Positions 14,523-23,167 of a DNA stretch of 25,940 nt are shown here, one piece after another; within the stretch, counting starts at the first letter, position 1; each line of letters opens with the position of its first letter. The stretch comes from Oscillospiraceae bacterium. Lineage in GTDB: Bacteria; Bacillota_A; Clostridia; Oscillospirales; Oscillospiraceae. The stretch lies in contig JAFYLN010000109.1 of NCBI GenBank assembly GCA_017537045.1, positions 1 through 25,940 on the forward strand, read 5' to 3'. The notes beneath the pieces are model-generated. The model was given only the letters and a program-made list of their open reading frames with translations. It did not search any database and was not told the DNA's origin. Position numbers and translations under genes: made by a program.

Positions 14523-14579
14523 TTACATCAGTCCCATGCACCAGATCACCACAAGGGCGATCCATACTTTTTTATTCAC
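14523..14579 (-). CDS. Possible 18-residue hydrophobic peptide overlapping the galE stop
   Basis: A GTG at 14579, offset from the galE frame, opens [18 protein letters not shown] and stops at 14523-14525. The peptide has two lysines and then an uninterrupted hydrophobic run, like a tiny membrane peptide. AAGGG lies five bases before the GTG, inside the galE end, so translation could be coupled. Such a short frame can arise by chance; I cannot prove expression. Confidence 0.35.
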   Translation of the reverse strand: MNKKVWIALVVIWCMGLM

Positions 14580-15588
14580 CAAAGCCCTTGGGATTTTTGC
14601 TCTGCCAGTTCCAGGAATCGCGGCACATATCCATCAGGCTCTTCTCTGCTTTCCAGCCGAGAATTTTCTCACTTTTGGCAGGGTCTGCATAGCAGGTGGC
14701 GATATCACCTGGCCGGCGTTCTACAACACGATAGGGCAGGTTCAGGCCGTTAGCCTCATTAAAGGCCTTGACCATATCCAGCACGGAGTAGCCCGTGCCG
14801 GTGCCGAGGTTGAAGACTTCACACCCCTGATTGTTTTGGGCATACCTGACAGCCGCCACATGACCCCTGGCAAGGTCGACCACATGGATATAGTCGCGGA
14901 CACCGGTGCCGTCATGGGTATTGTAATCGTTGCCGTAGACGCTCAAAAATTCCCGGCGGCCGATGGCGACCTGCGTGATATAGGGCATCAGGTTGTTGGG
15001 AATTCCCCGGGGATCTTCGCCGATGTCACCGCTTTCATGGGCGCCGATGGGATTGAAGTAGCGCAGCAGTACGATGCTCCATTCCTTATCGGCGTGAGCC
15101 ATACCGGATAGGATCTGCTCAGTCATGTACTTGGTCCAGCCGTAAGGATTGGTGCAGTTTCCGGTGCGGGAGGTTTCCCGCAGGGGCATTTCATTATCGG
15201 CGGTATAGACCGTAGCAGAGGATGAGAAGATGATGTTCTTCACGTGAGCCTCCTCCATGGCCTTGGTCAGTACCAATGTGGAATTGAGGTTGTTATCGTA
15301 ATACTTCCACGGAATGGACACGGACTCACCCACGGCCTTCAGACCGGCAAAATGGATGACACAGCCAATCTCATTTTCCGCAAAGATCTTCCGCAGCAGT
15401 GCTTCATCCCGGACATCACCTTCATAAAATTTTAGGTTCTTGCCTGTCAGCTTCTGCACCCGGTTCAGGGATTCCGGATTGGAATTGCACAGATTGTCAA
15501 TGACCACCACACCGTAGCCGCTGTTTAACAGTTCCACGCAGGTGTGGGAGCCGATATAACCGGCGCCGCCGGTAACCAATACGTTCAT
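14572..15588 (-). CDS. galE: UDP-glucose 4-epimerase
   Basis: The 338-residue protein is full length for GalE. It has the NAD-binding GGAGYIG (7-13) and the catalytic set S124, Y149 and K153 (SSSATVY, then YGWTK), at the same numbering as E. coli Gal[13 protein letters not shown] and [14 protein letters not shown] are also family hallmarks. It interconverts UDP-galactose and UDP-glucose in the cytoplasm for galactose use and cell-surface sugars. It lies 13 bases downstream of galK, with AAGGAG before its ATG. No galT is seen in the window. Confidence 0.97.
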   Translation of the reverse strand: MNVLVTGGAGYIGSHTCVELLNSGYGVVVIDNLCNSNPESLNRVQKLTGKNLKFYEGDVRDEALLRKIFAENEIGCVIHFAGLKAVGESVSIPWKYYDNNLNSTLVLTKAMEEAHVKNIIFSSSATVYTADNEMPLRETSRTGNCTNPYGWTKYMTEQILSGMAHADKEWSIVLLRYFNPIGAHESGDIGEDPRGIPNNLMPYITQVAIGRREFLSVYGNDYNTHDGTGVRDYIHVVDLARGHVAAVRYAQNNQGCEVFNLGTGTGYSVLDMVKAFNEANGLNLPYRVVERRPGDIATCYADPAKSEKILGWKAEKSLMDMCRDSWNWQSKNPKGFGE

Positions 15589-15601
15589 AATAGCTCCTTC
15601 G

Positions 15602-16810
15602 TCAAACCATTTCTACGCCGCCCTGGGGACGGATGCTCAGTACATGGCAGGCGCCCTTGCCCAGCGCACCATCGATGCCGGCAACGAAGCTGTCCAGCAG
15701 GTCATTGGGGACAAAGGCCTGCACCGTACCGGCAAAGCCGCCGCCGTGAACACGGTAGGCACCACGGCCTTCCAGATAGTGCTCACACAGTGCCAGCGCT
15801 ACCGCCACATCCTGATGAGCCTTGTAACCAGCGGGAATCACGTTCTGCAGGTACATGTAGGAGGAGTAGCCGCTCTGCTTCACAAGAGAGAGGAACTTAT
15901 CAAAATCACCTTCCCGCAGGGCTGCCACCTGCTGGGGAACACGGGCGTTCTCCTGATAGAAGTGGATGGCGCGCATCACTGCACGGTCACCACAGGCCTT
16001 GCGGATCTCAGGGATGGCCGCAAAGAAAGCTGCTTCATCGATCTCGGTCAGCACTTTCTTGCCAAGGTATGCAGCAACAGCCTTCATTTCGCCGGGAACA
16101 GCGGCATACTCGTCGGTCAGGTCTGCATGGTCAGCGCCGGAATCGATGATGCACAGGGCATGGCCGCAGGCACTAAAATCGAAGTCAACCGGTTCGATGA
16201 CGGGCTTGCCCGCTTCGAAGAAATCAATGGTAACCAGATTGCCCACGGCGGAAGCCGTCTGATCCATCAGGCCGCAGGGCTTGCCGAAGAACACATTCTC
16301 CGCATACTGGCCGATCATGGCAATCTCAGGCTGGGATACCTTTCCTTCAAAGAACAAACCGTTGATGACGGTGCCGATGAGCACCTCAAAAGCAGCAGAG
16401 GAGGACAGGCCGCTGCCGGGCAGAACCGTGGACTCGCAGTAAGCATCAAAACCCTCCACTTTGCAGCCCAGTTGTGCAAAGCGGGCTGCCACACCACGGA
16501 TCAGAGCAGGGGTGGAATTGATCTCAGATTCCACAGGTTCCAGATTGCTCAGTTCCACCACGCTCAGCGGATAGCCCTTGGACTGGATGCGAATGGTGTT
16601 CGTACCATTGGGGCGCACTGCAGCAACCGTGTCCAGATTTACTGCCCCGGCCAGCACGCGGCCGCGCTGGTGGTCAGTATGGTTACCGCCGATCTCCGTA
16701 CGGCCAGGTGCGGAGAAATAGCGTTCGGGCATGCCGTCAAAGGATGCAGCAAAGCCGGCATCCAGTGCAAGCTTCATATTGGATTCCAGAGTTAGAGCAG
16801 GTACAGACAT
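15602..16810 (-). CDS. galK: Galactokinase
   Basis: The 402-residue protein belongs to the GHMP kinases. It has the galactose signature [12 protein letters not shown] (36-47), the ATP loop [13 protein letters not shown] in the middle, [12 protein letters not shown] with the catalytic aspartate, and [12 protein letters not shown] near the end. It phosphorylates galactose at C1 with ATP. The ATG at 16810 has GGGAGGA upstream; an in-frame ATG 14 codons earlier lacks a site. The first GHMP motif reads [10 protein letters not shown] rather than the GEHTDY seen in proteobacterial enzymes, as is usual in Clostridia. It forms an operon with galE. A TATAAT on the reverse strand (16849-16844) may be its -10; I see no good -35. 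Confidence 0.95.
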   Translation of the reverse strand: MSVPALTLESNMKLALDAGFAASFDGMPERYFSAPGRTEIGGNHTDHQRGRVLAGAVNLDTVAAVRPNGTNTIRIQSKGYPLSVVELSNLEPVESEINSTPALIRGVAARFAQLGCKVEGFDAYCESTVLPGSGLSSSAAFEVLIGTVINGLFFEGKVSQPEIAMIGQYAENVFFGKPCGLMDQTASAVGNLVTIDFFEAGKPVIEPVDFDFSACGHALCIIDSGADHADLTDEYAAVPGEMKAVAAYLGKKVLTEIDEAAFFAAIPEIRKACGDRAVMRAIHFYQENARVPQQVAALREGDFDKFLSLVKQSGYSSYMYLQNVIPAGYKAHQDVAVALALCEHYLEGRGAYRVHGGGFAGTVQAFVPNDLLDSFVAGIDGALGKGACHVLSIRPQGGVEMV

Positions 16811-16894
16811 GGTATTTTCCTCCCGTTGTCGATTTATAGTCATATTATACATTTCATTTTTGAAAAAAGAAATATCGAAATGCTGAAATTCAGG

Positions 16895-17737
16895 CTATTT
16901 GATACCGCATTTTTGCAGAACCTGCGTAGTGGTCAGGCCTTCGTCCTGCCACACCAGTTCCGGCAGTTCAAAGGGCAGCTCTGCGCAGCCGGACAGCAGG
17001 ATCAACTGGTAATTCTTACGGATTCTTCCCACATTACTGGTCACAGACTCCCGAATCGAGGCCTTGGAAATGTTCTGTGCATTTTCCAACAGGTTTTGCA
17101 GGTCTCCGAAGCTGTTTATCAGCTCCGCAGCCGTTTTCGGGCCAACCTTGGGAACACCGCGGATATTATCCGATGCATCACCGGTCAGGGATTTATACGC
17201 CGCATACTGCTGCGGCGCGATGCCCAGCTTTTCGCGGATATAGGCGCAGTCGCAAATCTGGGAGGATTTCCCCCGGTAGCGCAGGATGCAGACACGCTCC
17301 GTAATGAGCTGGTAAAAATCACTGTCCTGAGAGGCGATCACCACATCCATGGTTTCACCGCAGGCTTTTGCGTAGCCCGCGATCCAGTCGTCCGCTTCGC
17401 ACCCTTCCGTTTCCCGGTAGCAGATCCCCAACTCATCCAGCGCCGTATAAATATCCGGCAGTTGGGAAAAGGGGGTGTCCTCCTCTTCCCAGCCGTTGTA
17501 GTCCGTGCGGTTGCTTTTATAGTCTTCATCCAATTCCCGCCGGGGATTGGCAGTTTCTCCATCAAAGACGGCCAGCACATGGGTGGGCTTCGTCATGCGG
17601 ATGATCTTCAGCAGCGCGCCGACGAATCCCAGCGTACCCTGAATTGCCTTACCTTTTTCGTTCACAATTCTGGCAGGCATACCGAAAAACATCTGAAACA
17701 GCAGGTTGCTGCCGTCCACAATCAGCAGTTTATCCAT
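16895..17737 (-). CDS. PolI-type 5'-3' exonuclease (stand-alone FEN-like domain)
   Basis: The 280-residue protein matches the N-terminal 5'-3' exonuclease domain of DNA polymerase I without the polymerase. It shows LLIVDGSNLLF at the start, GCEADDWIAGYA near 125, SQDSDFYQL near 148 and the H3TH metal-binding segment GDASDNIRGVPKVGPKTA near 185. Such enzymes remove RNA primers or flaps and cut branched DNA using two metals held by conserved aspartates. The start at 17737 is chosen for its GGAAATAA site; 13 more in-frame codons upstream lack one. It stands alone, reverse, between galK and a divergent operon. Confidence 0.93.
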   Translation of the reverse strand: MDKLLIVDGSNLLFQMFFGMPARIVNEKGKAIQGTLGFVGALLKIIRMTKPTHVLAVFDGETANPRRELDEDYKSNRTDYNGWEEEDTPFSQLPDIYTALDELGICYRETEGCEADDWIAGYAKACGETMDVVIASQDSDFYQLITERVCILRYRGKSSQICDCAYIREKLGIAPQQYAAYKSLTGDASDNIRGVPKVGPKTAAELINSFGDLQNLLENAQNISKASIRESVTSNVGRIRKNYQLILLSGCAELPFELPELVWQDEGLTTTQVLQKCGIK

Positions 17738-17769
17738 ATTTATTTCCTTTTTTTCATCATTTTTTCTGA

Positions 17770-17798
17770 TTGGCAAACGCTTAAAAATACTGTATAAT
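17770..17798 (+). promoter_or_regulatory. Promoter of the HD-DHH-DHH-SurE operon
   Basis: TTGGCA (17770-17775) and TATAAT (17793-17798) have a 17-base spacer. A small leader hairpin follows (CGGCAG 17807-17812 with CTGCCG 17817-17822), then a GAGGTG ribosome site before the ATG at 17844. Confidence 0.8.
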
Positions 17799-17843
17799 CT
17801 AGTGTTCGGCAGAATACTGCCGTAACAGAAACGAGGTGTACCT

Positions 17844-19049
17844 ATGAACTATGAATCTCTTTCCGACGAACTGACCTGCCGCATTGAACACGACCGGAAA
17901 AGCGACGCATATATCCGCTCTGGTTTTGATGACCGCAATGCCCTGCGCCGCCGCCCGGAGAATACGGAACGTATTACCATCTGGCGCCCCGCCTTTGCTC
18001 ACGATATCGACCGGATCATTCACTGTCCTTATTATAATCGTTACAGCGATAAGACGCAAGTTTTTTCTCTGATTCGAAACGATGACATCACCCGCCGCAG
18101 CCTCCATGTGCAGCTGGTTTCCCGCATTGCCCGCACCATCGGCAGTGCCTTGAACCTGAATCAGGATCTGATCGAGGCCATTGCGCTGGGTCATGATATG
18201 GGGCATACCCCCTTCGCCCACTCCGGTGAAGTATATCTGGATGAGCTTTACTACAAGCACGGCGGGCGGCATTTCAATCACAGCATCCATTCTGTCCGTG
18301 TGCTGGACGGTATCTTCCCCATCAACATCAGCCTGCAGGTGCTCGACGGCATTGCCTGCCACAACGGCGAGATTGAGCTGGAGGAGTATACCCCTGTGGA
18401 ACTGGCTTCCTTCGCCGATTTCGATGCCATGGTCGAAAGCTGCTATATGGACAAAAAACAGGTAAAGTGCCTGATGCCGTCCACGCTGGAGGGTGCTGTG
18501 ATGCGTATTTCCGACATTATTGCCTATCTTGGCCGGGACCGTCAGGATGCGGTGCGCATCAATGTGATAGATCAGGACGATTTTGACCATACGGTGATCG
18601 GCTCCATCAATTCGGAGATCATCAATAATCTGGTAGTCAATATCATCGAAAACAGCTACGGAAAGCCCTATATCCGTCTGGACCAGGAGCATTTTGATGC
18701 ACTGAAACAGGCGAAAAAGGAGAATTACTCCCGCATTTACGAAAGCGCTGCCACCCGCGCCAAGCTGGACACCACCGCAAAGCCCATGATGGGTGAGATC
18801 TACGGGCAGATGCTGTCCGACCTGCGACTGGGCAAGACCTACTCCCCCATTTTCCGCCACCACATCGACTACATCAACAATGCCCGCTACCATCGGGAGG
18901 TGCCTTACGGCAAGGAAGACCCCAACCAGATCGTTGTGGACTATATTGCCAGTATGACCGATGACTATTTCATCGATCTGCACCATTACCTGTTCCCCGA
19001 CAGCAGCTACAAGGTGGAATATACCGGTTATTTTCATGATTACAAATGA
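17844..19049 (+). CDS. HD-domain dGTP triphosphohydrolase-like protein
   Basis: The 401-residue protein has the dGTPase-type HD signature: H88 (RRSLHVQLVSRIAR), H117-D118 (LGHDMGHTPFAHSGE) and a later DIIAYLGRDRQDA aspartate segment. The N-terminal stretch IIHCPYYNRYSDKTQVFS corresponds to the FRRLxxKTQVF region of dGTPases. Enzymes of this family cut dNTPs to the nucleoside and triphosphate and help balance nucleotide pools. Being first in an operon with two DHH phosphoesterases and SurE supports a nucleotide-turnover role. Substrate preference cannot be read, and some relatives act on other dNTPs. Confidence 0.87.
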   Translation: MNYESLSDELTCRIEHDRKSDAYIRSGFDDRNALRRRPENTERITIWRPAFAHDIDRIIHCPYYNRYSDKTQVFSLIRNDDITRRSLHVQLVSRIARTIGSALNLNQDLIEAIALGHDMGHTPFAHSGEVYLDELYYKHGGRHFNHSIHSVRVLDGIFPINISLQVLDGIACHNGEIELEEYTPVELASFADFDAMVESCYMDKKQVKCLMPSTLEGAVMRISDIIAYLGRDRQDAVRINVIDQDDFDHTVIGSINSEIINNLVVNIIENSYGKPYIRLDQEHFDALKQAKKENYSRIYESAATRAKLDTTAKPMMGEIYGQMLSDLRLGKTYSPIFRHHIDYINNARYHREVPYGKEDPNQIVVDYIASMTDDYFIDLHHYLFPDSSYKVEYTGYFHDYK

Positions 19050-19058
19050 GGTAAACCC

Positions 19059-20000
19059 ATGTTTGAAGCAATTTTAAAAGAAGTCAAGGCCTTTGATACC
19101 ATCATCCTCCACCGTCACAGCCGCCCCGACGGTGATGCCATGGGCAGCCAGATCGGCATGAAGCATCTGCTGTTGGAAAATTTCCCCGAAAAGAAGGTCT
19201 ATATGGTAGGCGATGATGCCGGCTATCTGGGCTTTATGGAAGACAGTGCCATGGACGAGATCACCGACAAAACCTACGACGGCGCTCTGGCCATGGTTCT
19301 GGACTGCGGCTCTGCCCATCTGATCAGCGACGGCCGCTGGCAGAAGGCAGCGCGCACCGTGCGGTTCGACCACCACATCTTCTCCGGCAAATTTACCGAT
19401 GTGGAAGCGGTGGATTCCAGTTACGAAAGCTGCTGCGGTCTTGTGGCACAGTTTGCCATGGATTGCGGTCTGCGGCTGAACCGGCTCGCGGCAAAAAGCC
19501 TGTACACCGGTATGCTGACTGATTCCGGCCGTTTCCGCTACGACAGCACCACGGCACGCACCTTCCGTCTGGCATCCTTTTTGATGGAACAGAGGATCGA
19601 CACCAATGAGATTTTCCGTCATTTATACGCTGAGACCTTTGAAAGCAAGAAAATGAAGGCGGAATTTCTGCTGAAAATCCGGTTTACACCCAACCGCGTC
19701 GCTTACATTTACACCACGAAAGAAGAAGTGGCTGCCATGCATGTCAGTACGTTTACCGTTTCCCGCGGCATGGTCAACACCATGGCTGACATCAAGGGTA
19801 CGGATATCTGGGTCAATTTCACAGAAACCGATGAGGGCGTGCTCTGTGAACTGCGTTCCGCCGTTCCCAATATCAACCCCATTGCAGTCAAATACGGCGG
19901 CGGCGGGCATGCCAAAGCCAGCGGTGCCACCGTGGCTGACCGGGAAGCCGCCATGCAGATGCTCCACGACTTGGACAATTTAGCAGGAGAATACCAATGA
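19059..20000 (+). CDS. DHH/DHHA1 phosphoesterase, NrnA-like (copy 1)
   Basis: The 313-residue protein has the DHH ligands in order: H18 and the DGD pair D24/D26 (HRHSRPDGDAMGS), D82 (VLDCG), D104-H105-H106 (DHH), TDSGRF, and the DHHA1 motif GGGGHAKASGAT near residue 285. NrnA-type enzymes degrade nanoRNAs or cyclic-dinucleotide products and can dephosphorylate 3'-phosphoadenosine-5'-phosphate. It is preceded by GAGGT. Its TGA overlaps the ATG of a paralogue (copy 2), making a tandem pair. Which small nucleotides it cleaves is not evident. Confidence 0.92.
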   Translation: MFEAILKEVKAFDTIILHRHSRPDGDAMGSQIGMKHLLLENFPEKKVYMVGDDAGYLGFMEDSAMDEITDKTYDGALAMVLDCGSAHLISDGRWQKAARTVRFDHHIFSGKFTDVEAVDSSYESCCGLVAQFAMDCGLRLNRLAAKSLYTGMLTDSGRFRYDSTTARTFRLASFLMEQRIDTNEIFRHLYAETFESKKMKAEFLLKIRFTPNRVAYIYTTKEEVAAMHVSTFTVSRGMVNTMADIKGTDIWVNFTETDEGVLCELRSAVPNINPIAVKYGGGGHAKASGATVADREAAMQMLHDLDNLAGEYQ

Positions 20001-20983
20001 ATCACGAAATCAAGCAACAAATTCTGAACAAAATCAAAGAAAATAGCCGCATCATGCTCTTCCGCCACATCCGCAACGACGGCGACTGTGTCGGTGCCAC
20101 CAAGGGTCTGAAGCAGCTCATCCGGTGTACCTGGCCGGAAAAGGAAGTTTACATCATCGATGCTGATACCGCCGAGTATCTGAAATTTCTCGGCCCCGAG
20201 GATGCGGAAGTTTCCGACGAATTCTACGCCACTGCTCTCGGAATCGTGCTGGACACCGCTTCCGAAGCACGCATCTCCAACAAGAAGTACAAGCTCTGCA
20301 AGGAGCTGATCAAGATTGACCACCATATCCCGCTGGAAACCTACGGTGACCTGCAGTGGGTGGAGGAAGAGCGCTCCTCCTGCTGCGAAATGGTGGTGGA
20401 TTTCTACCGTACCTTTGCGGAAGAATTGCAGTTGGATTCCTATGGCGCAACCTGCCTCTATACTGGCATGGTGACGGACTCCGGCCGCTTCAAGTATTCC
20501 AGCGTCAACGGCGACACCCTGCGCTGCGCGGCGGCTCTGCTGGATATCGGCATCGACACCGATACCCTCTTTGCCCATCTTTACCTGAACAGCTACGATG
20601 CCCTGAAATTCGCTGCTTATGTCTACGAGCAGATGCAGCAAACTGAAAACGGTGTCGCCTACATTGTTGTGGACCGGGTCATGCAGGAGCAGTTCCATCT
20701 GACACTGGAACAGGCCAGCGCCTGTGTCAATGATCTGGACTCCATCCATGGCTGCATCGCATGGATCGCCTTCATCGAAACCGGCGATGTACAGAACACC
20801 ATCCGTGTCCGTCTGCGTTCCCGTTTTGTCCATATCAACTCCATTGCAGAAAAATACCGCGGCGGCGGCCATGCCTGTGCCAGCGGCGCAACGCTCTATG
20901 GCCGTGAGGAGATTGATATGCTGCTGCGTGATGCTGATGCGCACATCAAAGAATACAAAGAAACACACGAGGGCTGGCTATGA
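19997..20983 (+). CDS. DHH/DHHA1 phosphoesterase, NrnA-like (copy 2)
   Basis: This 328-residue paralogue of the preceding protein keeps H24, D28, D30 (RHIRNDGDCVGAT), D86 (VLDTA), D108-H109-H110 (DHHIPLET), TDSGRFKY and the GGGHACASGA motif. Identity to copy 1 is clearly only partial, so the duplication is old and the two may differ in substrate, for example nanoRNA versus pAp or pApA. The four-base ATGA overlaps with both neighbours show tight translational coupling. All catalytic positions I can judge are present in both copies. Confidence 0.92.
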   Translation: MNHEIKQQILNKIKENSRIMLFRHIRNDGDCVGATKGLKQLIRCTWPEKEVYIIDADTAEYLKFLGPEDAEVSDEFYATALGIVLDTASEARISNKKYKLCKELIKIDHHIPLETYGDLQWVEEERSSCCEMVVDFYRTFAEELQLDSYGATCLYTGMVTDSGRFKYSSVNGDTLRCAAALLDIGIDTDTLFAHLYLNSYDALKFAAYVYEQMQQTENGVAYIVVDRVMQEQFHLTLEQASACVNDLDSIHGCIAWIAFIETGDVQNTIRVRLRSRFVHINSIAEKYRGGGHACASGATLYGREEIDMLLRDADAHIKEYKETHEGWL

Positions 20984-21696
20984 GAATCCTGATTACAAAT
21001 GACGACGGTGTAAGCGCGGAACAGTTGGTTCCCTTGATCAAGTGGTGCCGGAAGCTGGGCGATGTAACCACCTTTGTACCCAAATTTGAGCAGAGCGGCA
21101 AGAGCCACGGCTTCGAGATCCATAAGCCTTTCGAAGCAAAGCAGGTGGAGCTGGAGGAGGGCATCACCGTATGGACGGTGGATTCCACACCTGCCGACTG
21201 CGTCCGTCTGGCCGTACTGGGGCTGGGTATGGAATTTGACCTGGCGATCTCCGGCATCAACCGCGGACTGAACATCGGTGCGGATATGATGTATTCCGGT
21301 ACCGTGGGTGCCGCCTGCGAGGCTGTGAATCTGGGCATGAAAGCCATTGCTCTGTCCACACCCCCGAAATACTATGACAAGGCAGTGGGGCATCTGGATC
21401 GGATTTTTGAATTTGTGGAAAAGCGCAGGCTGCTGGAGTTGAATCCTATCTACAACATCAACATCCCCGAAAACTCCAAGGATGAGATCCGCATCACCCA
21501 TCAGGGCGGCCCTTACTATTCCGACCGGTTCCCCCATATCGGGGACAACCTGTACCGTCCCACCGGTTACCCCATCTGGGACGACCGGGGCGATGACACA
21601 CTGGATACCGATGCAACACTCCATGGTTACATCAGCGTGACACCTCTGACCATCGACAAGACCAACTGGGAGGTCTACCGCCGCCTGACGGAATAA
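20980..21696 (+). CDS. surE: 5'/3'-nucleotidase SurE
   Basis: The 238-residue protein opens MRILITNDDG, with metal ligands D8, D9, S39 (FEQSGKSHG) and N94 (SGINRGLN), the SurE active site. YSGTVGAACEA and ALS near 120 are also typical. SurE removes phosphate from nucleoside monophosphates and short polyphosphates, so it logically follows the DHH enzymes that yield mononucleotides. It overlaps the previous gene by four bases and is last in the operon. No convincing T-run hairpin follows directly. Confidence 0.95.
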   Translation: MRILITNDDGVSAEQLVPLIKWCRKLGDVTTFVPKFEQSGKSHGFEIHKPFEAKQVELEEGITVWTVDSTPADCVRLAVLGLGMEFDLAISGINRGLNIGADMMYSGTVGAACEAVNLGMKAIALSTPPKYYDKAVGHLDRIFEFVEKRRLLELNPIYNINIPENSKDEIRITHQGGPYYSDRFPHIGDNLYRPTGYPIWDDRGDDTLDTDATLHGYISVTPLTIDKTNWEVYRRLTE

Positions 21697-21747
21697 TTTC
21701 TCTGTTCAAATTTCAGTTTATCGTACAGCCTTACAATGATCTCGTAG

Positions 21748-21766
21748 GGGCGGCGACCCGCCGCCC
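21748..21766. repeat. GC-rich palindrome (REP-like)
   Basis: GGGCGGCG and CGCCGCCC form a perfect eight-base stem around ACC, preceded by CTCGTAG. It resembles dispersed extragenic palindromes (TAGGGGCGG...CCGCCC) seen in gut Clostridia, but only one copy is present in this window, so the dispersed nature is inferred. Confidence 0.55.
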
Positions 21767-22072
21767 GGGGCTGTTTTGAAGTTTGTTGTTGTTATGAATA
21801 ATAGGTACTTTTTGTGCATAAAAAACCACGAAACGCGACAAAAACAGTAATTATAAAAACATTTATATTATAGCATCGTCAAGTGATATTTTATATTTGA
21901 GCCAATCGGCTATAGCAAGAGCAAATGCGTTTTACTACAAAAAGAAAAAAGTAATCCCTATATAATTCATTGAAGCATTTTCTGCTGTATGCCCAACAAT
22001 TATAGCGGCAGCTTGACTGCCGGGAGCGGAGCTTGGCCTCTGAACGACAAGCTCTCGGACTAGAAGAAGAAA

Positions 22073-22115
22073 AGGGTCTGTAGTGTACATTTCACTACAG
22101 ACCCTCTTGCTTTTT
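22073..22115. terminator. Strong hairpin terminator left of the accessory genes
   Basis: AGGGTCTGTAGTG (22073-22085) pairs perfectly with CACTACAGACCCT (22093-22105), seven-base loop. The forward side continues CTTGCTTTTT. The reverse side reads TTTTCTTCTTC, also T-rich, so it can serve the reverse membrane-protein gene whose stop is at 22151. Confidence 0.85.
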
Positions 22116-22150
22116 AGAATCATAGAAAACCAAAATGATTTAGAATGTTA

Positions 22151-22453
22151 TTATGCTGCTTGTTCTTTTGATGCTGTCACCAATTTAATTGCTGTAGAAA
22201 TAAGATCTATTGGGAGGATGATCCATCCCAATAGGCAGGCCAGAATAGCCTTAAAGCACAGATAGACGAGCATCATATTTCCAGAAATAACCCATCTTCC
22301 AAAAAAGTTTGATAATACGCGCCATCCTGTAGGAAGGCCAGCAAAGGCTATTGCAAGCATAAGATCTTGACCAAAAAGAAAATATGTTGCCATTCCTGCA
22401 ATTACTGCAACAAGGACTGTTCTAATAAGCTTTGCAATGTATGTACTCTTCAT
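22151..22453 (-). CDS. Small membrane protein of unknown function
   Basis: The 100-residue protein starts at an ATG preceded by AAAGGAGA, an excellent ribosome site. It is mostly hydrophobic: a segment near residues 12-26 (VLVAVIAGMATYFLF), a second near 30-45 and a long one near 60-85 (MLVYLCFKAILACLLGWIIL), with positively charged ends. I do not recognise the family. Its promoter (22600-22572, reverse) shares an operator-like element with the promoter of the larger membrane protein at 23196, so the two are probably co-controlled, with the XRE regulator gene between them. Confidence 0.8.
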   Translation of the reverse strand: MKSTYIAKLIRTVLVAVIAGMATYFLFGQDLMLAIAFAGLPTGWRVLSNFFGRWVISGNMMLVYLCFKAILACLLGWIILPIDLISTAIKLVTASKEQAA

Positions 22454-22571
22454 TTTGTATTATCTCCTTTTAGCTTTTTATATTTTGCATGGGCTTCCGG
22501 CAGATAAAATCCCGTTGGCTCATTTTGCGTTTATTAACAGTCATAATCAAACTCTCACAAATGATATTTGA

Positions 22572-22600
22572 ATTATATTAGATTGTACATACAATGTCAA
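22572..22600 (-). promoter_or_regulatory. Perfect promoter with TGTATGTACA spacer element (reverse)
   Basis: Read on the reverse strand, TTGACA (22600-22595), a 17-base spacer and TATAAT (22577-22572) form a consensus promoter for the small membrane protein. The spacer holds the near-palindrome TGTATGTACA one base after the -35. The same element sits at the same place in the promoter at 23168, suggesting a shared repressor site. Confidence 0.82.
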
Positions 22601-22616
22601 TATTTTAATGAAAATT

Positions 22617-22685
22617 TATCACCATATTTTGCGATACAAATAGCACCATTGTAATATACAGTATCACCATCCGTGGGGATATAAT
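22617..22685 (+). promoter_or_regulatory. XRE gene promoter region with TATCACCAT repeats
   Basis: TATCACCAT occurs at 22617-22625 and 22662-22670, with TAGCACCAT at 22641-22649; the steps are 24 and 21 bases. A TATAAT -10 lies at 22680-22685, so the third copy would fall between -10 and -35, a position suited to self-repression. A further AATCACCAT is at 23101-23109. The -35 is weak. Binding by the adjacent XRE protein is inference. Confidence 0.45.
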
Positions 22686-22711
22686 ATAAGAAAACTTGGT
22701 GAGGTTTCTCT

Positions 22712-23017
22712 ATGGATATTTTACAGCGACTTTCTGAATTGCAGGAACAATACGGGTGGTCGGACTACAGGATTGCTAAGGAAGCAGGACTATCTCCTAA
22801 TACAGTTTCTAATATTTACCGCAGAAATAATGTTCCAAGCCTGACCACACTCGAATTGCTTTGTAAAGCGTTTGGAATCACCATGGCGCAGTTCTTCGCT
22901 GACGATGATATGATTGAGGTTACACCGGAGATCAGAGAACTGGTTGATAAATGGTCTGCTCTGACAGCGGAGCAGAAGGCGGTCATATGGCAAATTTTGA
23001 GGACATACGAAAGATAA
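22712..23017 (+). CDS. XRE-family helix-turn-helix regulator
   Basis: The 101-residue protein is a Cro/C1-type HTH over residues about 5-62: WSDYRIAKEAGLSPNTVSNIYRRNNVPSLTTLELLCKAFGITMAQFF. A short C-terminal tail (LTAEQKAVIWQILRTY) may dimerise. GGTGAGG lies seven bases before the ATG. It sits between two membrane-protein genes with matching promoters and upstream of an ImmA/IrrE-type peptidase gene, an arrangement like the ImmR-ImmA repressor-protease pairs of mobile elements. It is therefore a good candidate repressor for this locus. Confidence 0.9.
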   Translation: MDILQRLSELQEQYGWSDYRIAKEAGLSPNTVSNIYRRNNVPSLTTLELLCKAFGITMAQFFADDDMIEVTPEIRELVDKWSALTAEQKAVIWQILRTYER

Positions 23018-23037
23018 ATTGCATATAATAATTATGG

Positions 23038-23073
23038 ATCAAGCCAATGGGTATTACCACTGGCTTGATTTTC
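23038..23073 (+). terminator. Terminator of the XRE gene
   Basis: ATCAAGCCA (23038-23046) pairs with TGGCTTGAT (23061-23069) around a 14-base loop and is followed by TTTTC, 20 bases after the XRE stop codon. It separates the regulator from the next promoter. Confidence 0.78.
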
Positions 23074-23167
23074 GCCTAAATGGTAGTTATAATATGTCGG
23101 AATCACCATTCCCGCACAAATTTTCTTAAATCTCTTGACGCAGAATAAGTGTTGTTTCATAATAGCC

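Larger units (their letters stand above)
21697..22150. other. Gene-free border between housekeeping operon and accessory region
   Basis: These 454 bases hold no frame I would call a gene. They contain a GC-rich palindrome (21748-21766), an AT-rich stretch (about 21790-21960) marking a drop in GC compared with the left side, and a 13-base-stem terminator (22073-22105). A 62-codon reverse frame at 21935-22123 runs through that terminator and has no ribosome site, so I did not call it. The border could be the edge of an insertion; no flanking direct repeat was found by eye. Confidence 0.6.

Noticed and set aside
15644..16795. Forward 383-codon open frame
   Set aside because: Shadow of galK on the opposite strand; no family features.
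17799..19037. Reverse 412-codon open frame
   Set aside because: Shadow of the HD-domain gene, which has clear catalytic motifs, a promoter and a ribosome site on the forward strand.
19709..20968. Reverse 419-codon open frame
   Set aside because: Runs opposite two overlapping DHH genes whose motifs are complete.
21935..22123. Reverse 62-codon open frame
   Set aside because: It crosses a perfect terminator hairpin and has no ribosome site; no recognisable domain.
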